This document shows positions 9,771 through 18,972 of a stretch of 41,439 nt of DNA, one piece after another. Position numbers and translations under genes: made by a program. How positions within the stretch are numbered: position 1 is the first letter of the stretch; the number at the start of each line of letters is the position of its first letter. This DNA is from Bryobacterales bacterium (GTDB lineage: Bacteria > Acidobacteriota > Terriglobia > Bryobacterales > Bryobacteraceae): the NCBI GenBank assembly GCA_003166475.1, contig PMVV01000165.1, positions 1,209 to 42,647 on the forward strand. Direction: 5' to 3'. The notes beneath the pieces were generated by a model. It was not told the origin of the DNA and did no database searches. It saw only the letters and a program-made list of their open reading frames with translations.

Positions 9771-10466
9771 ATGCCGGACCGGAACAGATCGCGCAACGGC
9801 GTCCCCCGCGACGCCACCGAAGCCCGCATCCTCGAAGCCGCGGGCCATGTCTTCTCCGAGACCGGCTTCCAGGCGGCCAAGGTGCGCGACATCTGCGCGC
9901 GCGCCGGAGTCAATCTCGCCGCGGTGAATTATCACTTCGGCGACAAACTGGGGCTTTATAACGAAGTGCTCCGTTACGCGGCCTGCGCGGCGGGAGACGC
10001 CGCCAACTTCAATCCGGTTCTGCCGGGCCGTACGCCCGAAGCCAAGCTGCGCGCGTTCGTGCTCGGCCTGCTACAGCATATGTATGGAGAAGAACGGCCG
10101 GCCTGGCCCGTGCGCCTGATGACCCACGAACTGGCGCAACCCACGCCGTCTTTCGATGGCGTGGTCGATCAGATCATGCGCCCCAGGCACAACGCCGTAC
10201 GCGCGCTGGTGGCCGGCGTCATCGGCCGGCCGGTGGACGATCGCCAGACGCGGCTCTGCGCGCAAAGCATTCTGGGACAGATCATCGTTTATGCGCACGG
10301 CCGGGAAGTTCTTAAGAGACTGTGGCCGGACTTCCAGTTCACCCCCGAGACTCTGGAAGAAATCGCCAGCCACATCGCGTCCTTCTCGTACGCCGCGCTG
10401 AAAAGCTTCGCTCGGCGCAACGCGGCGGCAAAACCCAAACAAAAGCAAACTGCGAGGCAAATATGA
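9771..10466 (+). CDS. TetR/AcrR-family regulator, CecR-like (DUF1956-type C-terminus)
   Basis: 'ATEARILEAAGHVFSETGFQAAKVRDICARAGVNLAAVNYHFGDKLGLYNEVLRYA'; heads an efflux operon. Confidence 0.88.
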   Translation: MPDRNRSRNGVPRDATEARILEAAGHVFSETGFQAAKVRDICARAGVNLAAVNYHFGDKLGLYNEVLRYAACAAGDAANFNPVLPGRTPEAKLRAFVLGLLQHMYGEERPAWPVRLMTHELAQPTPSFDGVVDQIMRPRHNAVRALVAGVIGRPVDDRQTRLCAQSILGQIIVYAHGREVLKRLWPDFQFTPETLEEIASHIASFSYAALKSFARRNAAAKPKQKQTARQI

Positions 10467-11680
10467 AGAATCCCCCCCCGATCGATGCGCAGGCAGGGCG
10501 CGCCCGGACCGTGATCATTTTGATTGTCGTCCTGCTGGCCGCCGGCGCCCTCGTGTTCTGGCGTGTGGCGTTGGCCAAGCCTGACGGCTCCGCCAACACC
10601 ATCGTCCTCAGCGGGCGGATTGAGGGAGACGACTCGGCGGTGTCGTCCAAGGCCACGGGCCGGCTGCTCGAAGCCAAGGTGCGCGAGGGCGACGTGGTCA
10701 AGGCGGGAGATGTTATCGCCGTCCTGGACGACCAGCAGTTGCGCGATCGCGAGGCGGAGGCCCAGGCCACCGTGGCGCAGGCCGAGGCGCGGCTGCAATT
10801 TGCCCGGCGGCAAATCGCGGTCCTGGAAGAGCAGTTGCAGCAGAGTTCGGTCGAAACCGGCCAGTCCAAGGTGGATGCCAACGGCCGCGTCAGCCAGGCG
10901 CAAGGGGAACTGGCGGCGGCGGAAGCCGAGTTGGCGCAGCAGGAAGCCGCCTATAAGCTGGCGCTGTTCGATAAGGACGCCTATACGCGGCTGGCGCAAT
11001 CGGGCGCGGTGTCCGAACGCCAGGGCAAGCAGGCGGAGACCACGGCGGAGACCCAAGCGGCGTTGGTGGCTGCGTCCAAGCGCAAGGTGGAGGCCGCGCG
11101 CGGCTCTCTCGCTACGGCCCAAGCCACTTTGAGCAATCCGGACATACGCAGCCTGCAGGCGGCCACTCTGCGCCGGCAGATCGCGCAGCAGGAGGCTGAC
11201 GTCGCCAGTGCGGCCGCCGACGAGCAACACGCGCGGGCGTCGCTGCTGGAGGCCAAAGCCAACCGCAACGATCTCGTCGTTACCGCGCCCTTCGATGGAA
11301 CGGTGGTGACCCGCACCGCCGAACCGGGCGAAGTGCTCACCGCCGGTACGCCCATCGTCACGCTGCTCGACCTGCACAAGGTGTACCTGCGCGGATACAT
11401 TCCCGAAGGGCAGATCGGACGCATCAAAGTGGGCCAGGCGGCGCGCGTGTTTCTGGATTCGAATCCCAAACAGCCGCTGGACGCCTATGTGGTGCGCATC
11501 GATCCGCAGGCCACCTTCACGCCCGAGAATACGTACTTTCGCGACGACCGGGTGAAGCAGGTGGTGGGCGTGAAGCTGGGATTGAAGAGCGGATTCGGCT
11601 ACGCCAAGCCCGGTATGCCGGCCGACGGCGAGGTCCTGGTGGCGGGCGACGCATGGCCGCCGGAAAGCCATCGCAAATGA
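10463..11680 (+). CDS. HlyD-family periplasmic adaptor (YbhG-like)
   Basis: ATG at 10463 overlaps TetR stop; 'IVLSGRIEGDDSAVSSKATGRLLEAKVREGDVVKAGDVIAVLDD', coiled coil, 'VTAPFDGTVVTRTAEPGEVL'. Confidence 0.9.
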   Translation: MKNPPPIDAQAGRARTVIILIVVLLAAGALVFWRVALAKPDGSANTIVLSGRIEGDDSAVSSKATGRLLEAKVREGDVVKAGDVIAVLDDQQLRDREAEAQATVAQAEARLQFARRQIAVLEEQLQQSSVETGQSKVDANGRVSQAQGELAAAEAELAQQEAAYKLALFDKDAYTRLAQSGAVSERQGKQAETTAETQAALVAASKRKVEAARGSLATAQATLSNPDIRSLQAATLRRQIAQQEADVASAAADEQHARASLLEAKANRNDLVVTAPFDGTVVTRTAEPGEVLTAGTPIVTLLDLHKVYLRGYIPEGQIGRIKVGQAARVFLDSNPKQPLDAYVVRIDPQATFTPENTYFRDDRVKQVVGVKLGLKSGFGYAKPGMPADGEVLVAGDAWPPESHRK

Positions 11681-13662
11681 CGGGCGATCGCCAGGGGGGC
11701 GCGGTGGCGCTGGCGGAACCGGCGGAGATCCGCGCGCCGGACCGCGTGGTCATTCATGCGCACGACCTGCGCAAGAACTACGGTCCCGTGGAGGCGGTCA
11801 GGGGCATCGATCTGGATGTTCGCGAGGGGGAGATTTTCGGCCTGATTGGTCCGGACGGCGCAGGCAAAACCACCACCTTCCAAATACTCGCCGGTATCAT
11901 GGAGGCTTCCTCGGGTGTGGTGGAAGTGTTCGGCAAGCCCGCCCGCGAATCGCGTTCCGCGGTGGGCTACCTGACGCAAACCTTCAGCCTGTACCCCGAT
12001 CTGAGCGTCAACGAGAACATCCGCTACGTGGGCGATCTGCGCCGCGTGCCGCCGAAAGAGATTGCCGGGCGCGGCGACCGCTATCTGCAGATGTTCGACA
12101 TGCACCGCTTCAAGGACCGGCTGGCGGGGCAATTGAGCGGCGGCATGCGGCAGAAGCTGTCGCTGGTCTGCGCGCTGGTGGCGCAGCCGCGCGTGCTGCT
12201 GCTGGATGAGCCCACCACGGGCGTCGATCCGGTTTCCCGCCGCGAATTCTGGGACGCGCTCGCGCATCTGGCCGCGGACGGCCTGACCATCCTGGTGGCC
12301 ACGCCTTATCTGGATGAGGCCGAGCGCTGCAACAAGGTCGCGCTGATGCATCTCGGCCTGATCCATCAGACTGGCACGCCCGCCGAATTGCGGGACAGTC
12401 TGGGGATGAAGCGGCTGGAAGTCCACACCGCCGATCTGGCGGAGGCCGAAGACAGGCTCACGGAAGCTGAAGATGGGGTGATTGGAGATGTCCAGCGGTT
12501 TGGCGACCGGCTGGACGTGATTGTGAAAGATCCCGAGGCTGGCCGTAAGGCGGTAGAGGCGACCCTGGCGAAGGCGGGGATCGCCGTGCGCGATATCCGG
12601 GTCGCGGACCCCACACTGGAGAACACCTTCGTGGCGCGGCTGCGCGCCATGGGGCAGGAACTGCACGCACCGCCGTTCCCCGGCCGGCACCCGCATCGCG
12701 ATCTTGTGGGAGAGGTCGCTATCGGCGCGCAGAATCTGACGAAGCGGTTCGGCTCGTTCACGGCCGTGCACAATGTGAACCTGAACGTGCGCTACGGCGA
12801 GGTGTACGGCCTGCTGGGCGCCAACGGCGCGGGCAAGACCACCACCATCAAGATGCTGTGCGGGCTGCTCGAGCCCACCAGCGGCACGCCCCAACTTACG
12901 GGCGGGCAGGGCGGCATCCGGTCCGCGGAGGTGCGCGAGCTGGTCGGGTACATGTCGCAGAAGTTCTCGCTGTACGACGATTTGAGCATTGATGAAAACC
13001 TGGACTTCTTCGCCGGGGTGTATGGCGTGCCGGCCAGCGAGATCGCGGAGAAAAAAAAGTGGGTGCTGGATTTTTCCGGCTTGACGGGGAAAGAGCAGCA
13101 GATCACGGGGAGTTTGCCCGGCGGCTGGAAGCAGCGCGTGGCATTTGGCGCGGCCACCATGCACGAGCCCAGCGTCCTGTTTCTGGACGAGCCGACCTCG
13201 GGTGTGGACCCGCTGGCGCGCCGCGCGTTCTGGCGCATGATCAACCGGCTGGCGGATATGGGCACGGCGATTCTGGTGACCACGCATTATCTGGAAGAGG
13301 CGGAGCAGTGCAATCGCCTGGGCTTCATGGCGGGGGGAGAATTGGTGGCGGAAGGCGCTCCCAGCGCCATCAAAGCGCGGCAGGGCGGACACCTGCTGGA
13401 GTTGCGCGTGGACCAGCCGCAGCGCGCGGCAGACCGGCTGAAAGAACAGATGGAGCGTTGGCGCGTCTCGCTGTTCGGCGACCGGCTACACGTGATCGTG
13501 GATGATGATGTCGCATCCGCCGAAAAGCAACTTACCGAGAAGCTGCGCGACGCGGGCGTGGCGGTCCAAGAGGTGCACGAGGAGAACTACTCGCTGGAAG
13601 ATGTTTTCATCGCGGTAGTGGAGAAGGCCCGCCAGGAAGGCAAGTTTGCCGCAGAGGACTAG
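11677..13662 (+). CDS. ABC transporter, two fused ATPase domains (YbhF-like)
   Basis: Walker A twice (GPDGAGKTT, GANGAGKTT), Walker B twice (LLLDEPTTGVDP, LFLDEPTSGVDP); ORF opens at 11653 but ATG 11677 overlaps HlyD stop. Confidence 0.92.
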   Translation: MTGDRQGGAVALAEPAEIRAPDRVVIHAHDLRKNYGPVEAVRGIDLDVREGEIFGLIGPDGAGKTTTFQILAGIMEASSGVVEVFGKPARESRSAVGYLTQTFSLYPDLSVNENIRYVGDLRRVPPKEIAGRGDRYLQMFDMHRFKDRLAGQLSGGMRQKLSLVCALVAQPRVLLLDEPTTGVDPVSRREFWDALAHLAADGLTILVATPYLDEAERCNKVALMHLGLIHQTGTPAELRDSLGMKRLEVHTADLAEAEDRLTEAEDGVIGDVQRFGDRLDVIVKDPEAGRKAVEATLAKAGIAVRDIRVADPTLENTFVARLRAMGQELHAPPFPGRHPHRDLVGEVAIGAQNLTKRFGSFTAVHNVNLNVRYGEVYGLLGANGAGKTTTIKMLCGLLEPTSGTPQLTGGQGGIRSAEVRELVGYMSQKFSLYDDLSIDENLDFFAGVYGVPASEIAEKKKWVLDFSGLTGKEQQITGSLPGGWKQRVAFGAATMHEPSVLFLDEPTSGVDPLARRAFWRMINRLADMGTAILVTTHYLEEAEQCNRLGFMAGGELVAEGAPSAIKARQGGHLLELRVDQPQRAADRLKEQMERWRVSLFGDRLHVIVDDDVASAEKQLTEKLRDAGVAVQEVHEENYSLEDVFIAVVEKARQEGKFAAED

Positions 13663-13688
13663 CTGAAAGCTGAAAGCTGAAAGCTGAA
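13661..13688. repeat. AGCTGAA heptamer x4 tandem repeat beginning within the ATPase stop codon
   Basis: agctgaa|agctgaa|agctgaa|agctgaa. Confidence 0.9.
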
Positions 13689-13695
13689 ACTTCAT

Positions 13696-14802
13696 ATGAG
13701 ACGAATCTTCTCGCAAGCACGCAAAGAGCTGACGCAGTTGGTGCGCGACCGCCTGGCGCTGGCGCTGGCGCTGGTGCTGCCGCTGATCCTGCTGTTTCTG
13801 CTCTCGACGGCCATCTCGCTGACCGTGCATAACCTCCCGCTGGTAATTCAGGACCTGGACGATTCGTCCGCGTCGCGGCGGTTCGCGGACGCGTTTCGCT
13901 CGTCCCTTTCCTTTCACGTGGTTTCCTGGCCTCCGGATCGCAAGCCCGAGGATGCCCTCACGGCCAACGCGGCGCGCGGCGTACTCATCGTGCCCAGGAA
14001 CTTCGGCCACGACATGGCGCGCGGCGCGAATGTCCAGGTGCAATTGCTGGTGGACGCCACGGACTCCAACACCGCCCGCATCGTGCAGGGCTACGTCAAC
14101 CAGATTACGCACGCCTTCAACCAGGACTCCGGCGCCATGGCGGGCGCCATGCTGGTGGGCGCGCAAGTGCGGCTTTGGTACAATCCCGGGCGCGATTCGC
14201 CGAAGTTCTACGCCCCCGGAATCTTCGTGATGGGCATCTCCATGTTCCCCGCGCTGCTGGCCGCTTTGGCCATGGCCAAGGAAGGCGAGCAGAAAACCAT
14301 TTTGCAGGTTTATGTTTCGAGCATTTCGGCGCACGAATTCCTGCTGGGCAAGATTCTCGCCTTCATGGTGGTCGCGGCCGGCGAATGGCTGCTCGGGATG
14401 ACTACTCTGCTGACGGTGTTCGGCCTGCACATCGCGGGAGATCCGACGCCGTTGATGGTGGGCAGTGTGCTCTACGCGTTTTGCGTAGTCAGCTTCGGGA
14501 CCTTCGTGGGCGCCGGTATTCCCAACCAGGCGGCCGCGATTCAGGCCGTGGCGCTGGCCGGTTTTCTGCTGGTCTTTCTGCTCTCCGGGTTGATCTTTCC
14601 GGTGGAGAATATCCCGGCCGGCCTGCGCTGGGTTTCCTACATTGTGTGGGGCCGGTATTACATCGAAATCGTGCGCGACGCCTTGTTGCAGGGCGGCGGA
14701 TGGCCGGCCACGTGGTTTTCCGTCTTGATGATCGCGGTGCTGGGCGCGGCGTCTTACGCGATGGCTTGGAAGACGATGCGCCGCATGCAGGTGAACGCAT
14801 GA
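13696..14802 (+). CDS. ABC-2 type transporter permease (YbhS/YbhR-like)
   Basis: 368 aa; 'MRRIFSQARKELTQLVRDRLALALALVLPLILLFLLS'; ABC2_membrane C-terminus. Confidence 0.9.
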   Translation: MRRIFSQARKELTQLVRDRLALALALVLPLILLFLLSTAISLTVHNLPLVIQDLDDSSASRRFADAFRSSLSFHVVSWPPDRKPEDALTANAARGVLIVPRNFGHDMARGANVQVQLLVDATDSNTARIVQGYVNQITHAFNQDSGAMAGAMLVGAQVRLWYNPGRDSPKFYAPGIFVMGISMFPALLAALAMAKEGEQKTILQVYVSSISAHEFLLGKILAFMVVAAGEWLLGMTTLLTVFGLHIAGDPTPLMVGSVLYAFCVVSFGTFVGAGIPNQAAAIQAVALAGFLLVFLLSGLIFPVENIPAGLRWVSYIVWGRYYIEIVRDALLQGGGWPATWFSVLMIAVLGAASYAMAWKTMRRMQVNA

Positions 14803-14810
14803 CGCACGTT

Positions 14811-14902
14811 GTGGGCCAGGTTGGCAACCTGCAGGCCGATTGTCGGAACGGCAACCAAAAGCGGCGGCCTGAGAGGCCGCCGCAGGCCACGGGCCTGCCC
14901 CA
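14811..14902. repeat. composite REP-like element with three hairpins, bounded by gtggg...cccac
   Basis: caggtt-ggc-aacctg (14817-14831); gcggcggcct-gag-aggccgccgc (14861-14883); caggcc-acg-ggcctg (14883-14897). Confidence 0.85.
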
Positions 14903-14944
14903 CAAAAAGATTCTGACCAGTCGTCATACCTTGCAGGTGCAAGC

Positions 14945-16087
14945 ATGAGCCGGCTACGCGCCCTGATGGGCAAGGAGTTCAATCAAATCCGGCGGGACAA
15001 GCGCATGGCGATTTCCTTGATCGTCCCGCCTACGCTACAGCTTCTGCTCTTCGGTTTCGCTCTCGATTCCACGGTGTCCCACTTGCGCCTGGGAGCGATC
15101 GACTGGAGCCAGACGCCGGAAAGCCGCGAAATGATTTCCACGCTCACAGAGAGCAAGAGCTTCCGGCTGGGCGGCGATTACGCCTCGGTACAAGATCTGG
15201 AAGCCGCCATCAGCCGGGGAAAGCTGGATGCCGGCATCGTGGTGCCCTACGAGTTTGCGCGCGATCTCAGGCGCGGGACGCCGGTGGATGTGCAGATCCT
15301 GCTGAACGCGGCCAACGCCAACACGGCTACCATCGCGCAGGGCTACGCCGAGGGTGTGATCCTTTCTTACAACCAGACGTTGGCGGGGGAAGGCGTCCGG
15401 CCCAGGATTCGCGCGCTCGGCGGCGCTCCACCGGGGCATCGCGGAGTGGTGGAAACGGTGACTGCGTTCTTATACAACCCAGGCTTGGTGAACGCCTGGT
15501 TCATCGTTACCGGGACGTTTGGCGTGTTGCTGATCCTTAACGGCTCGCTGCTGGCTGCCACCGCCATGGTGAAAGAGCGCGAGCGCGGCACCGTGGAGCA
15601 ATTGCTGATGACACCGGCCAGCACCACGGACATAGTGGTGGCCAAGATCGCTCCGCTGTTCGTGCTGCTGATGGTGATGGCTACGTTAGCGATCGGCATC
15701 ATGCGGCTGTTTTTCGCGGTGCCGGTGCGCGGCAACCTGCTGCTGGTCGCGGCGAGCGCGGGCCTGTGCATCCTGTGCGGCATTGGCATCGGCACGTTCG
15801 TGGCGACGTTTACCAAGTCCGCGCAGCAAGCCATGATGACGGCGTTCTTCATCAATCCACCGCTGGCGACGCTCTCTGGAGCTACCACGCCGGTGGAAGC
15901 CATGCCCTCCTGGATGCAACCCGTTACCTGGCTGAACCCCATCCGCCATTTCACCATCATCGTGCGCGCCACGCTGATGAAGGGCAGCGGCGTCGACGTG
16001 CTTTGGCCCAACTTTCTGGCGCTCATCGGATTCACGGTAGTGCTGGTGTCGCTCAGCATCTGGCGTTTCCGCAAACAACTTGGATGA
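14945..16087 (+). CDS. ABC-2 type transporter permease (YbhR/YbhS-like)
   Basis: 380 aa; 'LMGKEFNQIRRDKRMAISLIVPPTLQLLLFGFALD', 'MVKERERGTVEQLLMTPAS'. Confidence 0.9.
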   Translation: MSRLRALMGKEFNQIRRDKRMAISLIVPPTLQLLLFGFALDSTVSHLRLGAIDWSQTPESREMISTLTESKSFRLGGDYASVQDLEAAISRGKLDAGIVVPYEFARDLRRGTPVDVQILLNAANANTATIAQGYAEGVILSYNQTLAGEGVRPRIRALGGAPPGHRGVVETVTAFLYNPGLVNAWFIVTGTFGVLLILNGSLLAATAMVKERERGTVEQLLMTPASTTDIVVAKIAPLFVLLMVMATLAIGIMRLFFAVPVRGNLLLVAASAGLCILCGIGIGTFVATFTKSAQQAMMTAFFINPPLATLSGATTPVEAMPSWMQPVTWLNPIRHFTIIVRATLMKGSGVDVLWPNFLALIGFTVVLVSLSIWRFRKQLG

Positions 16088-16094
16088 TAAACAG

Positions 16095-17615
16095 ATGACC
16101 AAACGTTATTGCGCAGTTCTCTGGCTCGGGCTGGGATCGATTCTCCAGGCGCAGGCCCCACCGCCGCAGGGTACGCCGGCCGCGCAGTTGCCCCTTTCCG
16201 GACGCCCCGGACAGGGCGGCTCGGTGAACACGGTCGAGACGCCGGTGCCGGGCGTCACGTCCAGCGTCAACACGCTCAACACGTCGGTGCAGGTGCAGGG
16301 TCCTTACGCCGGCAGCGTGGCGGGAAGCGCGAAGCCCTTCAACGGCAAGCTGTCGCTGCGGGACGCGGTGGCGCGCGGCCTGGAATACAACCTGGGCACG
16401 GAGGGGCTGACGCAGGCCATGCGGCAGGCTCGCGGACAGGTCCGCGTGGCGCGCAGTTCCCTGCTGCCGAACGTGAACGGTTACCTGCGCGAGGCGGTGC
16501 AACAGACCAACCTGGCGGCCGAGGGCCTGCGCATCCATGTGCCCATTCCCGGCTTCACCTTTCCCACCATCGTGGGACCGTTCAACTACTACGATCTGCG
16601 CGCCACGCTGACGCAGACCGTGGCGGACTTGACGGCGCTGAACAACTACCGCTCCGCGCAGGAACTGGTGAAGGCCAACGAGGCCGCCTTGCGCGACGCG
16701 CGCGACTTGGTGGTGCTGGCGGCGGGCGGTGCCTATCTACAGGTGATGGCGGCCGAGGCGCGCGTGCGATCCGCACAGGCGCAGATCGATACGGCGCAGG
16801 CGCTCTTCAAGCAGACGCAGGAACGGCGCGCGGTGGGGCTGAATCCGCAGATCGACGTGAACCGCAGCCAGGTCCAGTTGCAGACCCAGCAGCAGCGGCT
16901 GATGTCGCTCCAGAACGACGTGGCCAAGCAGAAGATCAACCTGGCGCGGCTGGTGGGACTGCCGGTGAATGACGGCTACGAAATCACGGACGATATCCCC
17001 TATTCACCTGCGCCCGATCTGACCATCGAGCAGGCGCTCAAGCAGGCGCTGGAGAATCGCGCCGACCTGCAGTCCGCCGAAGCGCAGGTGCGCGCCGCCG
17101 AGCGTACCCGCAGCGCGGCCCGCTGGGAGCATCTACCCTCGCTGGCACTTTCGGCCGACTATGGCGCTATCGGCATCAATCCGGCGCAATCGCACGGCAC
17201 GTTCACGGTGGTCGGCACGCTGCGCATCCCGATCTGGCAGGGCGGGCGGACCGAAGGCGAAGCGCAGGAAGCGGACGCCGCTTTGGGGCAGCGCCGCGCG
17301 GAGCTGGAAGATGTGCGCGGCCGGATCGAAGCCGACGTGCGCAATGCGTTTCTGGATCTGAAAACCGCGGCCAGCCAGCTCGAAGTGGCGCGCAATAACC
17401 AGCAGGTGGCGGGCGATACGCTGCGGCTGACCCGGCAACGCTTCGAGGCCGGTATTGCCGACGCGGTGGAAGTGACCCAGGCGCAGGAATCGGTGGTATC
17501 GGCCGATCTCGATTACATCACCAGCGTGTTTGCGCACAATCTGAGCAAAGTCGCGCTGGCGCGCGCCATCGGGCGGGCGGAAGAACGGCTGGGGCAGTTC
17601 CTGAAAATGCCTTAA
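16095..17615 (+). CDS. TolC-family outer membrane efflux protein
   Basis: 'LSLRDAVARGLEYNLGTEGLTQAMRQARGQVRVARSSLLPNVNGYL', paired OEP repeats; TTG at 16080 or ATG at 16095. Confidence 0.9.
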   Translation: MTKRYCAVLWLGLGSILQAQAPPPQGTPAAQLPLSGRPGQGGSVNTVETPVPGVTSSVNTLNTSVQVQGPYAGSVAGSAKPFNGKLSLRDAVARGLEYNLGTEGLTQAMRQARGQVRVARSSLLPNVNGYLREAVQQTNLAAEGLRIHVPIPGFTFPTIVGPFNYYDLRATLTQTVADLTALNNYRSAQELVKANEAALRDARDLVVLAAGGAYLQVMAAEARVRSAQAQIDTAQALFKQTQERRAVGLNPQIDVNRSQVQLQTQQQRLMSLQNDVAKQKINLARLVGLPVNDGYEITDDIPYSPAPDLTIEQALKQALENRADLQSAEAQVRAAERTRSAARWEHLPSLALSADYGAIGINPAQSHGTFTVVGTLRIPIWQGGRTEGEAQEADAALGQRRAELEDVRGRIEADVRNAFLDLKTAASQLEVARNNQQVAGDTLRLTRQRFEAGIADAVEVTQAQESVVSADLDYITSVFAHNLSKVALARAIGRAEERLGQFLKMP

Positions 17616-17713
17616 AGCTGTCAGCTATCAGCTATCAGCTTTCAGCTTCAGACCCGCCGCCGCGGCTGGAGTGAGAGCTGAAGGCTGACTGCTGAAAGCT
17701 GATCGCTGAAAGC
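17616..17713. repeat. inverted arrays of AGCTGAAA/TTTCAGCT-type repeats between convergent genes; terminator-like
   Basis: agctgtcagctatcagctatcagctttcagcttcag ... gagagctgaaggctgactgctgaaagctgatcgctgaaagct. Confidence 0.8.
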
Positions 17714-18403
17714 TTATCGGCTTTCCTGGCGCAGCCATTCCTTAAACGCGTCGTGATACAAGACAATGCCTTTGCGCGAGTAGCGCAGGTAGCCCTCGCG
17801 CCGGAATTGGTTCATGTAGTGCGTGACGATCTCGCGCGAGGTGCCCACGTATTGGGAAAGCAGCTCATGCGTGAACGGCGCCAAACGCACGGAGCCATCC
17901 GGCTCGGGCGTGCCCAGCCGCTCGCTGAAGCGGATCAAGGACCGCGCCAGCCGGCGCGCGATATTATCCACCGAGAAGCTTTCGATGCGCTGCCCGAACT
18001 CGATGGTCCGCTGCGCCATTATCTGCAATAGCGCCACGGCCAAGCGGGGCCGCTTGGAGACGATGTCCTCGATCTCCGCGGTGCTCCAAGACATCAACCG
18101 GCTGCTTTCCATGGCGGTGGCCTGTTCGGCGCGCTCCGGGAGACGAAGAAGCGCCGGTTCACCGAAGAACTCGTCGGTTTGATAGATGTCCAGGATCACC
18201 TGACGGCCGTCGCCAGCCAGGCGGGAGACTTTGACCTTGCCCTCGATTACCAGGTAGATGCTGGTGGAGGGTTGATCGTCACTGTAAATGCTCTGGCCTT
18301 TCTTGTACTCCAGGATGCTGGAACACGGCAGGTGGGCCAAGGGATCTTCCAACGTTCTTTGGGGTGCGATCACCCTCGCGGTGCTTGCCATTGCCATTGC
18401 CAT
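17714..18403 (-). CDS. Crp/Fnr-family transcriptional regulator
   Basis: cNMP-binding fold ('GQSIYSDDQPSTSIYLVIEGKVKVSRLAGDGRQVILDIYQTDEFFGEPALL') and HTH ('LLSQYVGTSREIVTHYMNQFRREGYLRYSRKGI'); start 18403 from ggagg spacing (ORF opens at 18439). Confidence 0.92.
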   Translation of the reverse strand: MAMAMASTARVIAPQRTLEDPLAHLPCSSILEYKKGQSIYSDDQPSTSIYLVIEGKVKVSRLAGDGRQVILDIYQTDEFFGEPALLRLPERAEQATAMESSRLMSWSTAEIEDIVSKRPRLAVALLQIMAQRTIEFGQRIESFSVDNIARRLARSLIRFSERLGTPEPDGSVRLAPFTHELLSQYVGTSREIVTHYMNQFRREGYLRYSRKGIVLYHDAFKEWLRQESR

Positions 18404-18435
18404 ACTCATTCCTCCATGCGCTTGTGGACTTGGTG

Positions 18436-18774
18436 TCATTTTGGTTGCCCCTCCGATGCGGGAGCGCAGGTATCGGAAACAGTTTCGACGCTCTCGACGG
18501 TCATGACAGGGAGCGGTTCCGCCTTCGCAAGCACTCCCCGTACTGTCACTTTGTGCCCCATATGCCTGGCAAAATTATCCTCAGGCGACCCAGCCGCCGG
18601 CTGCAAACGGGCGGTGGGCTGGAGATTGCTATCGTTGGTCAGCACGTACTGACCGTCGCGCTCATCCACGCAGCCGGTGAGAGAAGCCTTGGCGGCAGGC
18701 CGTGCCTTGCTCGTCTGCGGCGGGGCGGCTGCCACCGAAACAGCGAACATCAGGAATACCAACACGTTCCGCAT
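18436..18774 (-). CDS. small secreted protein, unknown function
   Basis: start MRNVLVFLMFAVSVAAA gives a signal peptide; 'ASLTGCVDERDGQYVLTNDSNLQPTARL...HMGHKVTVRGVL' resembles OB-fold-like secreted families. Confidence 0.55.
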   Translation of the reverse strand: MRNVLVFLMFAVSVAAAPPQTSKARPAAKASLTGCVDERDGQYVLTNDSNLQPTARLQPAAGSPEDNFARHMGHKVTVRGVLAKAEPLPVMTVESVETVSDTCAPASEGQPK

Positions 18775-18972
18775 CCGATTTTCCCTTCCGCGCGCTAGTG
18801 CACTTGGCGTGCCAGATCGCACAGTCGTTACCGTACGGCGTAATACACTGTAGAATCTTACCCTTGGTCCAGTTTCGCACGAAAGCCGGCTGGCGGCGCT
18901 TGTGCAAACCTTGCGCTAGTGCAGGTAATTTCTGCCGGGTGGCCCGCGCGCTATATCATGTAAGAACGCATC

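Noticed and set aside
11599-14982. Minus-strand ORFs 11599-13392 (597 aa) and 13486-14982 (498 aa)
   Set aside because: Shadow ORFs opposite clear ABC ATPase and permease genes.
13661-17713. AGCTGAA repeats as a CRISPR array
   Set aside because: Units are 7 bp and directly abutting or in short inverted arrays; no ~30-bp repeats with unique spacers and no cas genes.
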